A stretch of 64,000 nucleotides of DNA from JAYYZW01 sp965217605 (GCA_965217605.1 CBDCJB010000004.1:310001-374000); one strand, 5' to 3'. Shown: positions 26,904 through 36,263, counted from the stretch's first letter. Notes: generated from the sequence alone by a model not told the origin. Numbers and translations: made by a program.

Positions 26904-27164
26904 ATGCAAGACCCACACATGGAACCCCAGCTGCAGACTGTGGCAACGGACCCGAACCCGGCGACTCAACGCCTGATCGACAACTATGCGGCCGAGATCC
27001 TGCTCCGCCGCAACCAGCTTCTCGACGACCTCGCGATCTACGAGAGCAAGCTCAGGGACCTCGATCAACTCGATCCCCTCGACTTTACCGGGCTCGGCAA
27101 TCTCTACCGATCCCATATCTCGCAGATAGAAGCCTTATTGAAAGAATTCGACGACGACGACTAG
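26904..27164 (+). CDS. Small acidic protein of unknown function
   Basis: 86 residues, soluble. A helical segment (NPATQRLIDNYAAEILLRRN) and an acidic end (LLKEFDDDD) can be seen. AAAGGAGA lies 8 bases before the ATG at 26904, a strong ribosome binding site that decides this start over the in-frame ATG at 26865. The stop TAG at 27162-27164 is inside the CTAG target site of the IS1380 element that follows. The terminator that probably served the gene is now at 28844. Confidence 0.75.
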   Translation: MQDPHMEPQLQTVATDPNPATQRLIDNYAAEILLRRNQLLDDLAIYESKLRDLDQLDPLDFTGLGNLYRSHISQIEALLKEFDDDD

Positions 27165-28780
27165 CCCGGATATTTCATAAAAAAAGAGGGCAAGCCCTTT
27201 CTAATCCGTTATAATTCAGTTAGTTAGGCTGAAAACGGAAAGGACTCGCCCGTGACAGAATGTACCCAGACTGCGCTGCAATTTCCAGGCTTTTCTCGCC
27301 GCAAGATCGACGTCTCATTCAACGGCGGTGACATCACTTCCAACGGTGGGGTGCAGTTGCTGCGCTGGGCCGATGAACGGACCGGGTTGATCAAGGCCGC
27401 GGCACGGGCCATTGGGGATTCGCGCCGGAGAAAGAGCTGCACCCACGCTCTGGAGTCGCTGGTCCGACAGCGGGTCTATGGCCTTTCCCTGGGCTATGAG
27501 GACCTCAACGACCACGAGGCATTGCGCGCGGACTTGGCTCTGCAGACGGCGCTTTCCCGGGATGAGTCGCTGGCGAGCCCGTCGACGTTGTGCCGACTGG
27601 AGAACCGCGCGAACCGGAACACCGCGGTGGCCCTGCACAAGGGACTCATTGATAACTTTATCGCCGCTTACAAACAAGCGCCCCGACGACTGATACGCGA
27701 TGTGGATGCCACCGACGATCGGGTGCAGGGTGATCAAGCGGGCCGCTTCTTCCACGGCGACTACGACCACGACTGCTGTCTGCCCTTGTACGTGTTCTGT
27801 GGCGATCAACGGTTGGTCAGTTATCTGCGTTCGAGCAAGATCGACGGCGCAAAACACAGTGGGGCGATCTTGGCGCTGTTGATCAAACGGTTGCGCCAGG
27901 CGTGGCCGAAGGTCGAGATCCTGGTGCGCGCCGATGCCGGCTTTTGCCGCTGGCGGATGCTGCGCTGGTTCGATCGCCACGGCGTGGATTACGTCATGGG
28001 TATCGCGAAAAACCCGCGTTTGCACGATCAATCGTTAGCGTTGCGCACGTTGGCTCAGTGGCGGTATTGGATGATGGGTGAGAAGCAGCGCCTGTTCAGC
28101 GAGGTCCGTTACGCCGCACCGACTTGGGATACCCCGCGACGGGTGATCGTCAAGGCCGAGCACAGCGCCCGCGGCAGCAATCCCCGCTTCGTGGTGACCC
28201 ACCTCACCGGCAAGGCCCAACGCATCTACGACCGCCTCTACTGCGCCCGCGGCGAGATGGAGAACCGGATCAAGGAGCAGCAGTTGGGCCTGTTTGCCGA
28301 TCGCACCAGTTGCCACACCTGGTGGGCCAATCAGTTCCGGCTGTTGCTCTCAAGCTTGGCTTACACGCTGTTGGAGACGATCCGCCGGGTGGCACTACAC
28401 GCAACGGCACGGGCTCGCGCGCAAGGCGGCACGCTGCGCCTGAAACTATTACGCATCGGCGCCATCGTCTTGCGCAATACCAGGCGCATCCGACTGTTGC
28501 TCTCCAGTGCTTACCCCCATCGAGAACTGTTCTGCCTGGTGGCCGCTCGCCTCAAGCCGGGATAGTCGTCCCAACGCCAGTCGCCTCGTGTTCGATTCCT
28601 TGTGAGTCGGGGTGTCGCTCGCCTCCGAAACGACTCGTGCATCGCAATCGGCGATAAATCCACCGGTGGCGCGCCGAAACGTCGCGCTCAAGCGCCGCTT
28701 CGTGCCACCACCAACGAATTCCGACCCATGATCGACCAACTCCACGCACAATCTCACTGCTCATGCAATATCCGGGCTAG
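27161..28780 (+). mobile_element. IS1380-family insertion sequence
   Basis: Bounded by CTAG (27161-27164 and 28777-28780), taken as a 4-bp target duplication. Inside these, the ends are inverted repeats: CCCGGATATTTCAT at the left and, on the complement of the right end, CCCGGATATTGCAT. One intact transposase gene fills most of it. About 200 bp at the right end (28566-28776) carry no gene. Confidence 0.88.
27252..28565 (+). CDS. IS1380-family transposase
   Basis: A 437-residue DDE transposase. The N-terminus (GGDITSNGGVQLLRWADERTGL) and SLGYEDLNDHEALRADLALQ (about residues 75-95) are typical of IS1380. IRDVDATDDRVQGDQAG carries the first catalytic Asp, ILVRADAGFCRWRMLRW the second. The Y-[2]-R-[3]-E-[6]-K-type motif is GEMENRIKEQQLGLFADR. 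The reading frame is complete and the copy may be active. Confidence 0.93.
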   Translation: MTECTQTALQFPGFSRRKIDVSFNGGDITSNGGVQLLRWADERTGLIKAAARAIGDSRRRKSCTHALESLVRQRVYGLSLGYEDLNDHEALRADLALQTALSRDESLASPSTLCRLENRANRNTAVALHKGLIDNFIAAYKQAPRRLIRDVDATDDRVQGDQAGRFFHGDYDHDCCLPLYVFCGDQRLVSYLRSSKIDGAKHSGAILALLIKRLRQAWPKVEILVRADAGFCRWRMLRWFDRHGVDYVMGIAKNPRLHDQSLALRTLAQWRYWMMGEKQRLFSEVRYAAPTWDTPRRVIVKAEHSARGSNPRFVVTHLTGKAQRIYDRLYCARGEMENRIKEQQLGLFADRTSCHTWWANQFRLLLSSLAYTLLETIRRVALHATARARAQGGTLRLKLLRIGAIVLRNTRRIRLLLSSAYPHRELFCLVAARLKPG

Positions 28781-28843
28781 TTCAGTCGAACGTCACGTCG
28801 GCGTCGTCGGGTACGCCATAGTTCCCTTCTCTACGTGGCACAT

Positions 28844-28870
28844 GCCCGCTCTTTTGAGCGGGCTTTTTTA
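28844..28870 (+). terminator. Rho-independent terminator
   Basis: GCCCGCTC, loop TTTT, GAGCGGGC, then six T. It acts on the + strand. The only + strand gene it could have served before the IS1380 insertion is the small gene ending at 27164. Confidence 0.85.
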
Positions 28871-29263
28871 TGGGGCCTGCGCTTTTCCGTAAAGGCGGGC
28901 ATAGAGACCCTGTTTGCGGATCAATTCGTCGTGGGCGCCTTCTTCGGCGACCGTACCGGCCTCGAGCACGAGCACGCGATTCGCGCGGCGCACCGCACTC
29001 AACCGGTGCGCGACCACGATCATCGTGCGGTCGCTGAGTCGCTCGTGCAGCGCCTCGTGGACACGCGTCTCGGTCACGACGTCGAGCGCCGAAGTCGCCT
29101 CATCCAGGATCGCGACATTCGGATCACAAAGCAGCATCCGCGCGATGGCGAGCCGCTGCCGCTGGCCGCCGGATAAACGGACGCCGGAGCGGCCGATCAC
29201 CGTTTCAAGCCCGTCGTGTTGCGCAATGATGACGTCTTTGAGTTGCGCTACTTCGAGCGCCTC
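28868..29263 (-). pseudogene. ABC exporter, C-terminal remainder after an amber codon
   Basis: This continues the frame of the upstream gene past TAG 29264-29266. It reads EALEVAQLKDVIIAQHDGLE and then the signature VRLSGGQRQRLAIARMLL, Walker B (VAILDEATSALDV) and H-loop (MIVVAHRLSAVRRAN). The expected residue at the stop is Trp (DDALW-EALE). A restart at 29200 (GTG) is possible but would lack Walker A. Together with the next feature it made a 619-residue half-transporter. Confidence 0.88.
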
Positions 29264-30727
29264 CTACAATGCATCGTCACCAAACGCGCGACCGAGCGTC
29301 AGATTTTCCCGCACGCTGGCATGTAACAGTGCGGGGTGTTGTAAAACAGTGCCCACGTGTTCGCGTACGACGTCGAGCCCGATCTCGTTGACCGGTACGC
29401 CGTCGAATAACACCTCGCCCGATGCTGGCGTGTAGAGCCCCAGGATGATCTGAACCAGCGTCGATTTACCACCGCCGCTCGCCCCGACAATTGCGATCTG
29501 CTCCCCGGCGGCGATCGCCAATTCGAGGCCGTCTAAAACGAGCGGCCCGTCACCGTAACGAAATCGCAGGTCCAACAACTCCAGGCTATTGGCCCGGCGC
29601 TGTTCGAATGGGTTAACTCGATGTGCGTAGCGCGGTTCATCCTTCAATTCGAATAAGGAATTGATGCGATCGAGCGCGGCGGTTGCGCTTTGGTAGGCGT
29701 ACTGCAGGCCCAATATCGTTTCTATCGGGCCCAACATGAACCACAGATAGCCGAATACCGCAATCATGCGGCCGAGACTCAGATCGGAAAAAATCACCAT
29801 CAACATGGCGACTGCGCGAAACGCATCGATACCGATGAGGAATACGACGAACGACATGCGGTTGGCGGCGTCGCTCTTCCACGAATAAGCCGCTGAATGC
29901 GAGCGGATATCACTCGCGAGATCAATGACGCGCCCTAGATAGTGACGCTCCCGGTTGGCGGCCCGGATCTGATGGATGGCATCCAGCGTCTCGGACAACG
30001 CTTCCTGGAAGATCTGCAACGCTTTGTTTTCACGCCGCTTGAGTTCTTTGACACGTTTACTGATCACCAGCGTGAAGTAGACCGAGACCGGGTTCATTAC
30101 GAGAATGAATACACCGAGCGGCCAGTGTATCCACATGAGAACAGCGGCAGCGCCGATCAGCGTCAATACGGCGATTAACAGGCGACTCACGGTAACGCCG
30201 GTAAACTCATCCACGGTGTTCAGATCGACGACCAGATGTGAGGCGACGGTGCTGCTGCCGAGCGTTTCGTATTCCGACATGGACACGCGTTCGAGGCGCG
30301 CGATCAATTCGCAGCGCATGCGGTAGATGAGATCCTTCGCCACCAGTGAGAACTGCCGCGTCTGCCAGACCTGCAGCACCATACTCGCGAGGCGCAAAAC
30401 GATCGTAATGACTAAGACCGCCGCGATATATGCGGTGGGCCCGGAGAGCGACTGCGGTATGAGCGCATTCAAAGCCGCAAGCATATTGCCGGGTTTATCC
30501 AGCAATACTTCATCGACCAATAACGGCATCAAAAGCGGTACGGGTACGCTAAGCGCCGCCGCAATGATGGCAACGGTATTTGCCACAACGATCTCTCGCC
30601 TGTGGCGGAGGAATATCGACAGCACATAGTGCCACGTGTAAGGTTTGTGACCGGCCGCCGTCGCAACGCGAGTCGACGAGTGCGTCTCGCGAAATCGTGG
30701 TGCGGTGAGCTCCAAATCCGTAGACAT
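29264..30727 (-). CDS. ABC exporter (membrane domain fused to ATPase), truncated
   Basis: The 487-residue fragment holds the six-helix exporter membrane domain (about residues 40-320, e.g. FSLVAKDLIYRMRCELIARL). The first part of the ATPase follows, with the A-loop region FRYGDGPLVLDG, Walker A (IVGASGGGKSTL) and Q-loop (VGTVLQHPALLHASVREN). TAG at 29264-29266 stops it before the signature and Walker B, so the product cannot hydrolyse ATP on its own. The layout resembles peptidase-less bacteriocin/lipid exporters (MsbA/HlyB-like). The substrate is unknown. It diverges from fadD. Confidence 0.85.
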   Translation of the reverse strand: MSTDLELTAPRFRETHSSTRVATAAGHKPYTWHYVLSIFLRHRREIVVANTVAIIAAALSVPVPLLMPLLVDEVLLDKPGNMLAALNALIPQSLSGPTAYIAAVLVITIVLRLASMVLQVWQTRQFSLVAKDLIYRMRCELIARLERVSMSEYETLGSSTVASHLVVDLNTVDEFTGVTVSRLLIAVLTLIGAAAVLMWIHWPLGVFILVMNPVSVYFTLVISKRVKELKRRENKALQIFQEALSETLDAIHQIRAANRERHYLGRVIDLASDIRSHSAAYSWKSDAANRMSFVVFLIGIDAFRAVAMLMVIFSDLSLGRMIAVFGYLWFMLGPIETILGLQYAYQSATAALDRINSLFELKDEPRYAHRVNPFEQRRANSLELLDLRFRYGDGPLVLDGLELAIAAGEQIAIVGASGGGKSTLVQIILGLYTPASGEVLFDGVPVNEIGLDVVREHVGTVLQHPALLHASVRENLTLGRAFGDDAL

Positions 30728-30837
30728 CGAGTAGGCGATTACAGCTTCAGCGAGATAATCCGAAATAAGGATATAGGGCGCCGATTTTCGTTGCCCGTAC
30801 GTGATGGTACCGCGTCACCGACTGAGGAACAGATAAC

Positions 30838-32511
30838 GTGGACAAGATCTGGCTGAACGCCTATCCGGCGGACGTGCCGCCGGCGATCGACCCCGACCGG
30901 TATGCGTCATTGGTCGAGATCTGTGACGCGGCCTGTTTGGAGTTTCCCGATCGCCCGGCCTTCGGCAATTACCGCTCGACGATCAGCTTTTCGGAAATCG
31001 AGGTGCAATCGCGTCGTTTCGCGGCTTACTTACAACAGCGATGCGCGTTCAAGCCAGGTGAGCGCATCGCGCTCATGATGCCGAACATTCTGGCCTATCC
31101 GGTGGCAATGCTCGGCGCGCTGCGCGCGGGCGGTGTCGTCGTAAATACCAATCCGCAGTACACCCCGCGAGAACTCGAACATCGGCTGAATGATTCGGGT
31201 GCACGCGTGATCGTCGCGTTCGAAAACGCCCTTGGATCGGTCGACGCAGTTCGCGGCGCTACGCATATCGAACATATCGTCGTTGCCCGGATCGGCGACT
31301 TCATGCCGAAACCGAAATCGTTTCTGTTCAACCGGTTCTCGCGTCGTCGCTCACCGGCACCCATTCCCAAGATTCCAGACGCCGTCTCGTTGTCAGAGGC
31401 CCTTCAATTGGGCGGCGAACGCGAATTTTCACCGCCCGCCATCGTCGGTTCCGATCTGGCGTTTTTGCAATACACCGGTGGTACGACCGGGCGCTCGAAG
31501 GGCGCGATGTTGTCGCACAGAAACATCATCGCCAATATTCTTCAGGTCGTCGCATGGTTTGGCGACCTCACCGAGCGCGGCGAAGAAATCATCATTACCG
31601 CGCTGCCGCTCTACCACATCTACGCGTTGACCGGGAATTGCTTCGCGTTCCTGTCGCAGGGATGTATGAATTATCTAATCACCGATCCACGAGATATCGG
31701 TAGCTTCGTCAAGGAGCTCAAACGCGTCCCCTTCACCGCGATCACGGGCGTCAACACCCTGTTCAATGCGTTGTTGAACCACCCGAAATTTTACGAAATC
31801 GATTTCACGCCACTCAAATTCTCGAGCGGGGGCGGCATGGCCGTGCAGCGTGACGTTGCCGAACGCTGGCAGGAAATCACGGGGTCGGTACTGGCCGAAG
31901 GCTATGGCCTGACTGAAACGTCGCCGGTCGTCGCCATCAACCGATTCGACATCGGAGAGTTCACCGGTTGCATCGGCTTGCCGCTACCGTCGACCGAATG
32001 CAAGGTCATCGCTGATGACGGCCGCGAAGTAGCCGTCAATGAAGTAGGGGAACTTTGTGTCCGCGGCCCGCAGGTGATGCAGGGTTACTGGAATGATCCT
32101 GAAGAAACCAGCGCCGTTATCGAGTACGACGGCTGGCTGCGCACCGGCGACATCGCACTGATCCGCGATGACGGTTACATCAAGATTGTAGATCGCAAAA
32201 AAGCCATGATCCTCGTATCCGGATTCAACGTTTACCCCAACGAGATCGAGGATATCGCCGTTTCACACCCAGTGGTCATCGAGGCCGCCGCGATCGGCGT
32301 ACCTGATCCGAAATCGACTGAAGCGGTAAAGCTCGTGGTCGTACGCGCAAACGATTCGCTATGCGAACAAACGTTACTCGACCATTGCAGGAAACATTTG
32401 ACCGCGTACAAAGTTCCCCGGCAAATCGAGTTTGTCGATGAACTGCCCAAATCTAACGTCGGGAAAATACTCAGGCGTGCTGTGCGCGACGAATATGGTG
32501 TATCGAACTAG
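30838..32511 (+). CDS. fadD: Long-chain-fatty-acid-CoA ligase
   Basis: This enzyme activates fatty acids to acyl-CoA via an acyl-adenylate. The 557-residue length is close to E. coli FadD (561). Motifs visible: YTGGTTGRSKGAMLSHRN (AMP-binding P-loop), EGYGLTETSPVV, LRTGDIALIRDDGYIKIVDR, and KSNVGKILRRAVRDE with the catalytic Lys. The N-terminus MDKIWLNAYPADVPPAID is typical of gammaproteobacterial FadD. The start is GTG 30838. Its last 41 bp overlap the convergent ttcA gene. Confidence 0.93.
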   Translation: MDKIWLNAYPADVPPAIDPDRYASLVEICDAACLEFPDRPAFGNYRSTISFSEIEVQSRRFAAYLQQRCAFKPGERIALMMPNILAYPVAMLGALRAGGVVVNTNPQYTPRELEHRLNDSGARVIVAFENALGSVDAVRGATHIEHIVVARIGDFMPKPKSFLFNRFSRRRSPAPIPKIPDAVSLSEALQLGGEREFSPPAIVGSDLAFLQYTGGTTGRSKGAMLSHRNIIANILQVVAWFGDLTERGEEIIITALPLYHIYALTGNCFAFLSQGCMNYLITDPRDIGSFVKELKRVPFTAITGVNTLFNALLNHPKFYEIDFTPLKFSSGGGMAVQRDVAERWQEITGSVLAEGYGLTETSPVVAINRFDIGEFTGCIGLPLPSTECKVIADDGREVAVNEVGELCVRGPQVMQGYWNDPEETSAVIEYDGWLRTGDIALIRDDGYIKIVDRKKAMILVSGFNVYPNEIEDIAVSHPVVIEAAAIGVPDPKSTEAVKLVVVRANDSLCEQTLLDHCRKHLTAYKVPRQIEFVDELPKSNVGKILRRAVRDEYGVSN

Positions 32512-33325
32512 GTTTCGCCGAACCGTTCGCGATCAGGTTCTTAAAATCAAACGACGCCGTATCCGCGAGATGCGATGGAACGATCGACTGCAGACTCCGA
32601 AAGATATTTTCCAGTCGCCCGGGTTGCGCGCGCTCCCACTCGCGTAACATCTGTTTGATCTTGACCCGTTGAAGGTGCTCCTGACTGCCGCACAGATTAC
32701 ACGGGATGATGGGAAACGAACGTGCGCGTGCGTAGCGCGCGATATCCGTCTCGCTGCAATACGCAAGCGGGCGAATCACGACGTGACGACCGTCGTCACT
32801 CAACAGCTTCGGGGGCATCGCCTTGAGTTTGGATGCAAAAAACATATTGAGGAAAAGTGTCTCGACGATATCGTCACGATGATGTCCCAGCGCGATCTTG
32901 CTGACGCCGTGCTCTGCACCGAAGGTATAGAGGATCCCTCGCCGCAGCCGCGAACACAGTCCGCACATGGTTTTGTCTTCGGGAATCACGCGTTTGACGA
33001 TGGAGTAGGTATCCTGCTCGATCACGTGAAACGCGATCCCGAGTCCCTCGAGATAGTCGGCCATGACGCCCGCCGGATAGCCCGGTTGTTTCTGATCGAC
33101 ATGCACGACGAGCAATTCGAATTCGATGGGCGCACGTCGTTGAAGACCAGTCAGTATTTCCAACAGCGTATAGGAATCCTTGCCGCCTGAGACACAAACC
33201 ATCACGCGGTCACCGTCTTCTATCATATTGAAGTCCGCGATCGCGCGACCGGTCAAGCGCCGCAAGCGCTGCTGCAGTTTGCCGACTTCATAGCGTTGTT
33301 TGCGATCGAATGGGTGTTTTTTCAC
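32471..33325 (-). CDS. ttcA: tRNA 2-thiocytidine synthetase TtcA
   Basis: TtcA thiolates C32 of tRNA using ATP and a [4Fe-4S] cluster. The PP-loop is VCVSGGKDSYTLLEIL. The cluster and catalytic cysteines are in CGLCSRLRRG and CNLCGSQEHLQR. IALGHHRDDIVETLFLNMF and YARARSFPIIPCN also match. GTG 33325 is chosen because AAGG lies just before it and the family starts near KKHPFDRKQRYEVGKLQQ; the frame is open to 33448. 284 residues. It overlaps the 3' end of fadD. Confidence 0.93.
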   Translation of the reverse strand: MKKHPFDRKQRYEVGKLQQRLRRLTGRAIADFNMIEDGDRVMVCVSGGKDSYTLLEILTGLQRRAPIEFELLVVHVDQKQPGYPAGVMADYLEGLGIAFHVIEQDTYSIVKRVIPEDKTMCGLCSRLRRGILYTFGAEHGVSKIALGHHRDDIVETLFLNMFFASKLKAMPPKLLSDDGRHVVIRPLAYCSETDIARYARARSFPIIPCNLCGSQEHLQRVKIKQMLREWERAQPGRLENIFRSLQSIVPSHLADTASFDFKNLIANGSAKPSSIHHIRRAQHA

Positions 33326-33390
33326 GGTGCCTTGCTCGAGTAATTTCACGAGAGCGGCGATTCTAGCGGCGCCGCGATCGATCGTCGAGC

Positions 33391-34155
33391 TCAGGCCTCG
33401 ACCACGTCGAACGCCGACAGTAAAACACGAGCGAGGCGCTTTCCCCACGCCCGTTGCGGCTCGGGATCCGTGATCAAATCCTGGCGCAGCTCGAATAGCA
33501 CGTTCAACAGCCCGCGCTTGATCGCGTGTTCAGGCAGACCGAGATCCCGCTCATCGATGCGGTAGGGTTCGTTATCACCGACGCACAAATCGCCAGCGCT
33601 CTGCAAACGCTGCAGGATCGGCCGCGCCAAGCGGTCATCGCGGCCGTACAGAACTCCAATCTCCCAGCGCCGCCTGCAGCCGAGAAACACCGGGGTGAAA
33701 CTGTGTACGGATACGTATACGGTTTCACGGCGGCCTTGCTCGCGGTCGTCGAGCAGCTCGCTGATGGCCCCGTGGTAGGGATCGTAAACAGCGGTTTCGC
33801 GCATGCCGCGTGCGGCGGGCGACAATCCCTGGTTTCCGGGAATATCGGTCGCTTCACTGCGCTCCACGATGAGTTCCGCGTGCGTTTTCGGTCGATTGCA
33901 ATCGATCACGAGGCGCGAGTAGGTTTGCGCCACCAGCGCTGCGTCGAGAATCGTAGACAGTTCGCGCGCGACGCCCAGTGCACCGATGTCCCACGCGATA
34001 TGCCGTTCGCGATCCGCACCGTTCAAACCGAGATCGCCCAGGGCACGAGGGATCGCGTTACCCGCATGATCGCAGCTGACGAAAAAGGGTGATGCGCCGT
34101 GCGGCCGTTCGAGAATGACCGGCGCCGGGTCATCTGGCGCCAACAAGGCGGTCAC
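33391..34155 (-). CDS. N-formylglutamate amidohydrolase-family protein
   Basis: A zinc-dependent hydrolase fold of 254 residues. FFVSCDHAGNAIPRALGDLG is the metal-binding N-terminal motif (D-H-A-G-N). SRLVIDCNRP and VYVSVHSFTPVF follow, as in the FGase family (PF05013). The classical substrate is N-formylglutamate in histidine breakdown, but no hut genes are near, so the real substrate is uncertain. GTG 34155 overlaps the stop of the upstream gene as GTGA, showing coupling. Confidence 0.85.
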   Translation of the reverse strand: MTALLAPDDPAPVILERPHGASPFFVSCDHAGNAIPRALGDLGLNGADRERHIAWDIGALGVARELSTILDAALVAQTYSRLVIDCNRPKTHAELIVERSEATDIPGNQGLSPAARGMRETAVYDPYHGAISELLDDREQGRRETVYVSVHSFTPVFLGCRRRWEIGVLYGRDDRLARPILQRLQSAGDLCVGDNEPYRIDERDLGLPEHAIKRGLLNVLFELRQDLITDPEPQRAWGKRLARVLLSAFDVVEA

Positions 34156-34685
34156 GGGTCTTGACCGTCCTCGCTCGCGTCCGGATAAAGTTCCGGATGC
34201 TTGTAGCGCGGGTGCCAACCGAAGCCCTGCCAGGTCGTAATCTTCTTCGGCGCGATACGAAACGTCCAACACGGCTCGACGTTCACGCCGCCACGGTATT
34301 CAGCCGCTTTATCGCCCAGGTAACGCGGTCCGGTGTGTTCCTCGCCGATCTTGTTCCAGATCGATTTCTCGCCGTTCTCGAGATAAGGCCCCACGGCTTC
34401 TTCGACCACCTCGGCGGTACCTTCGCAGATCACTTTGCGAATCGGCGGCTCTGGTTCATCGACCACCAGTGATACGCGCGGATCCGCGGCCATGAAATGC
34501 GCCCACTCCGAGCGCTTGCGGCCTACGACCCAGAATGCATCACCGTCCCAGTGGTACCACAGCGGCACGATATAGGGCGCACCGTCCGGCGTTAGACAAG
34601 CGAGGCGCGCGAGCCACGGTCCGGCCAGGAACGCGTTCATCTCTTCGCTCGACATCGGCCCGAGTTTGTCGCCACGCCAACTCAT
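34152..34685 (-). CDS. FMN-binding split-barrel protein (pyridoxamine 5'-phosphate oxidase-like)
   Basis: 177 residues with the split-barrel pattern of the PNPOx-like superfamily: LARLACLTPDGAPYIVPLWY, then FWVVGRKRSEWAHFMAADPR and VSLVVDEPEPP. TWQGFGWHPRYK lies near the end. The family includes F420- and FMN-dependent reductases, so the reaction cannot be named. It is translationally coupled to the N-formylglutamate amidohydrolase-like gene. Confidence 0.82.
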   Translation of the reverse strand: MSWRGDKLGPMSSEEMNAFLAGPWLARLACLTPDGAPYIVPLWYHWDGDAFWVVGRKRSEWAHFMAADPRVSLVVDEPEPPIRKVICEGTAEVVEEAVGPYLENGEKSIWNKIGEEHTGPRYLGDKAAEYRGGVNVEPCWTFRIAPKKITTWQGFGWHPRYKHPELYPDASEDGQDP

Positions 34686-34713
34686 TGCCTTCTCCTTATT
34701 ACCGGCAGGAAAG

Positions 34714-34745
34714 ACCCTGGATCGAGCGTAGCGGAATCCAGGGGC
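34714..34745. repeat. REP-like palindrome, family A
   Basis: CCCTGGATCGAGCGTAGCGG followed by AATCCAGGGG. CCCTGGAT pairs with ATCCAGGG. It lies between the FMN-binding gene and the glutamine-synthetase-like gene. Confidence 0.85.
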
Positions 34746-34761
34746 AATATTTAGATCGGTT

Positions 34762-36222
34762 CTAGAACATCTCGAAGTACTCGAGCTGCTCCCAGTCCGT
34801 CACGTGCGCCAGAAAACGATCGATCTCACTCTGCTTCACCGCGAGGATGTAATCGACGTAGGCGTCACCGAATGCCTCTTTAAACAACGCGCTTTGTGCA
34901 AGCGCGGCGACCGCGTCCATCAGACTCGCAGGCATCTTCGGTTTATCGGATTCATAAGGCGCGATCTCCGCCGGACCCGGATCGAGTTTGCGTGACACGC
35001 CGTCCATTCCCGCGACAATTTGCGAGGCCATATACAGATACGGATTAGCGCACGGCTCGCCGGCGCGGTTTTCGATATGCGTCGCGATATCACCCGCTTC
35101 TCCCAGGACACGGATCATCGCGCCGCGGTTCTCCGTCCCCCAGGTAATGCGATCGGGCGCAAAAGAATTGGGGGCATAACGTTTGTAGCCGTTGATGGTC
35201 GGCGTGGAAAAAACCGATGCTGCAGGCGTATGTTCGAGAATACCCGCAATGAATTGCAGGCCGAGATCGGAGATCGTTTCCGTTGCACTGGTGAATCGAT
35301 TTTCACCGCTGGCGTGATCGCACAGCGATTGATGAAGATGCCAGCCGCTCGAGAAAAAATTCGGCAGCGCCGGTCGCGTCATGAACGTCGCGTGATAGCC
35401 ATGCCGGCGGCACACCTGCTTCGTCGCATTGCGAAACATCAGCATCGTATCCGCGCTGGCGAGGCCGCGCAGCGGATCGAACGTAAACTCACACTGTCCG
35501 GGCCCCCATTCATCTTCCATCGTGCGTAACGGCAGCCCGAGCCCCTCGAGGTTATCGTGCAGCAACTGGAGGATGGGATCGATCTCATCCTGACGCTCTT
35601 CGGTCAGATATTGAAAGCCGTGGGCGATGGTGCTGATCCGCGGCGGCTCCGGTGGATATCCCGATTGTTCCGGCGTGTGCATCGGGTCTTCGATACGTGT
35701 GATGTAAAACTCGATTTCGAGCCCGGCGATGTAGTCCAGCCCCTCGGTGTTGAGTTTCGAAAGCGTCTGTCGAAGCAGCGAACGCGAATCGAAGGGGCAG
35801 CGGCTCCCGTCTTGCAAATGCATTTCCGACAACACCCAGCCCGTGCGCGGCGCCCACGGCAGGATACGGAAGGTTGTGGGATCGGGTACGAGGATCGCGT
35901 CCGGTCCACCGGCCAGAGCGGCCATGCCGATACCCGCGTCACTCGAGAACATGGGCGCAAAGATGTGATTGGTCGTGTCCATGAACAGCGTCGCCGTTTG
36001 AAAATCGACACCGTTATTCAACGCCAGCAGGAAATCGTGCGCCATGACGTTTTTGCCGCGCACGAGACCATGCTGATCGCCCCAGGCGATCCGAATCGTT
36101 CGCAGGTCATGCTGCTCGATCTCCGCCGCTATACGGCGCGCCGCCTCCTGTTGTTCATCGCTCCAAAGCCCGTGGTGCTCGATGAAATCGAGTTTCCCTA
36201 CGCTCCCGTCCTGCACGGACAT
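34762..36222 (-). CDS. Glutamine-synthetase-like enzyme (gamma-glutamyl ligase family)
   Basis: The 486-residue product has the GS catalytic fold: IRIAWGDQHGLVRGKNV (N-terminal beta-grasp), YIAGLEIEFYI, EDEWGPGQCEFTF, ATFMTRPALPNFFSSGWHLH and ENRGAMIRVLGEAGDIATHIENR (each given in part). It resembles GlnA3/PuuA-like gamma-glutamyl ligases, which act on amines, more than housekeeping GlnA: there is no obvious adenylylation loop. ATG 36222 is chosen with AGGCGATTTCG upstream; the frame continues into a REP palindrome that is not coding. It diverges from the box operon. A role in amine or aromatic-amine use is only a possibility. Confidence 0.85.
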   Translation of the reverse strand: MSVQDGSVGKLDFIEHHGLWSDEQQEAARRIAAEIEQHDLRTIRIAWGDQHGLVRGKNVMAHDFLLALNNGVDFQTATLFMDTTNHIFAPMFSSDAGIGMAALAGGPDAILVPDPTTFRILPWAPRTGWVLSEMHLQDGSRCPFDSRSLLRQTLSKLNTEGLDYIAGLEIEFYITRIEDPMHTPEQSGYPPEPPRISTIAHGFQYLTEERQDEIDPILQLLHDNLEGLGLPLRTMEDEWGPGQCEFTFDPLRGLASADTMLMFRNATKQVCRRHGYHATFMTRPALPNFFSSGWHLHQSLCDHASGENRFTSATETISDLGLQFIAGILEHTPAASVFSTPTINGYKRYAPNSFAPDRITWGTENRGAMIRVLGEAGDIATHIENRAGEPCANPYLYMASQIVAGMDGVSRKLDPGPAEIAPYESDKPKMPASLMDAVAALAQSALFKEAFGDAYVDYILAVKQSEIDRFLAHVTDWEQLEYFEMF

Positions 36223-36263
36223 CGAAATCGCCTCCCGATTAATTTTGAGACAGTTTAAATATT

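Noticed and set aside
28566..28776. Possible small gene in the right end of the IS1380 element
   Set aside because: Frames there lack a plausible start and any recognisable product; the region belongs to the IS end.
35557..36258. 233-codon + strand frame opposite the glutamine-synthetase-like gene
   Set aside because: Antisense shadow; the opposite strand has clear enzyme motifs.
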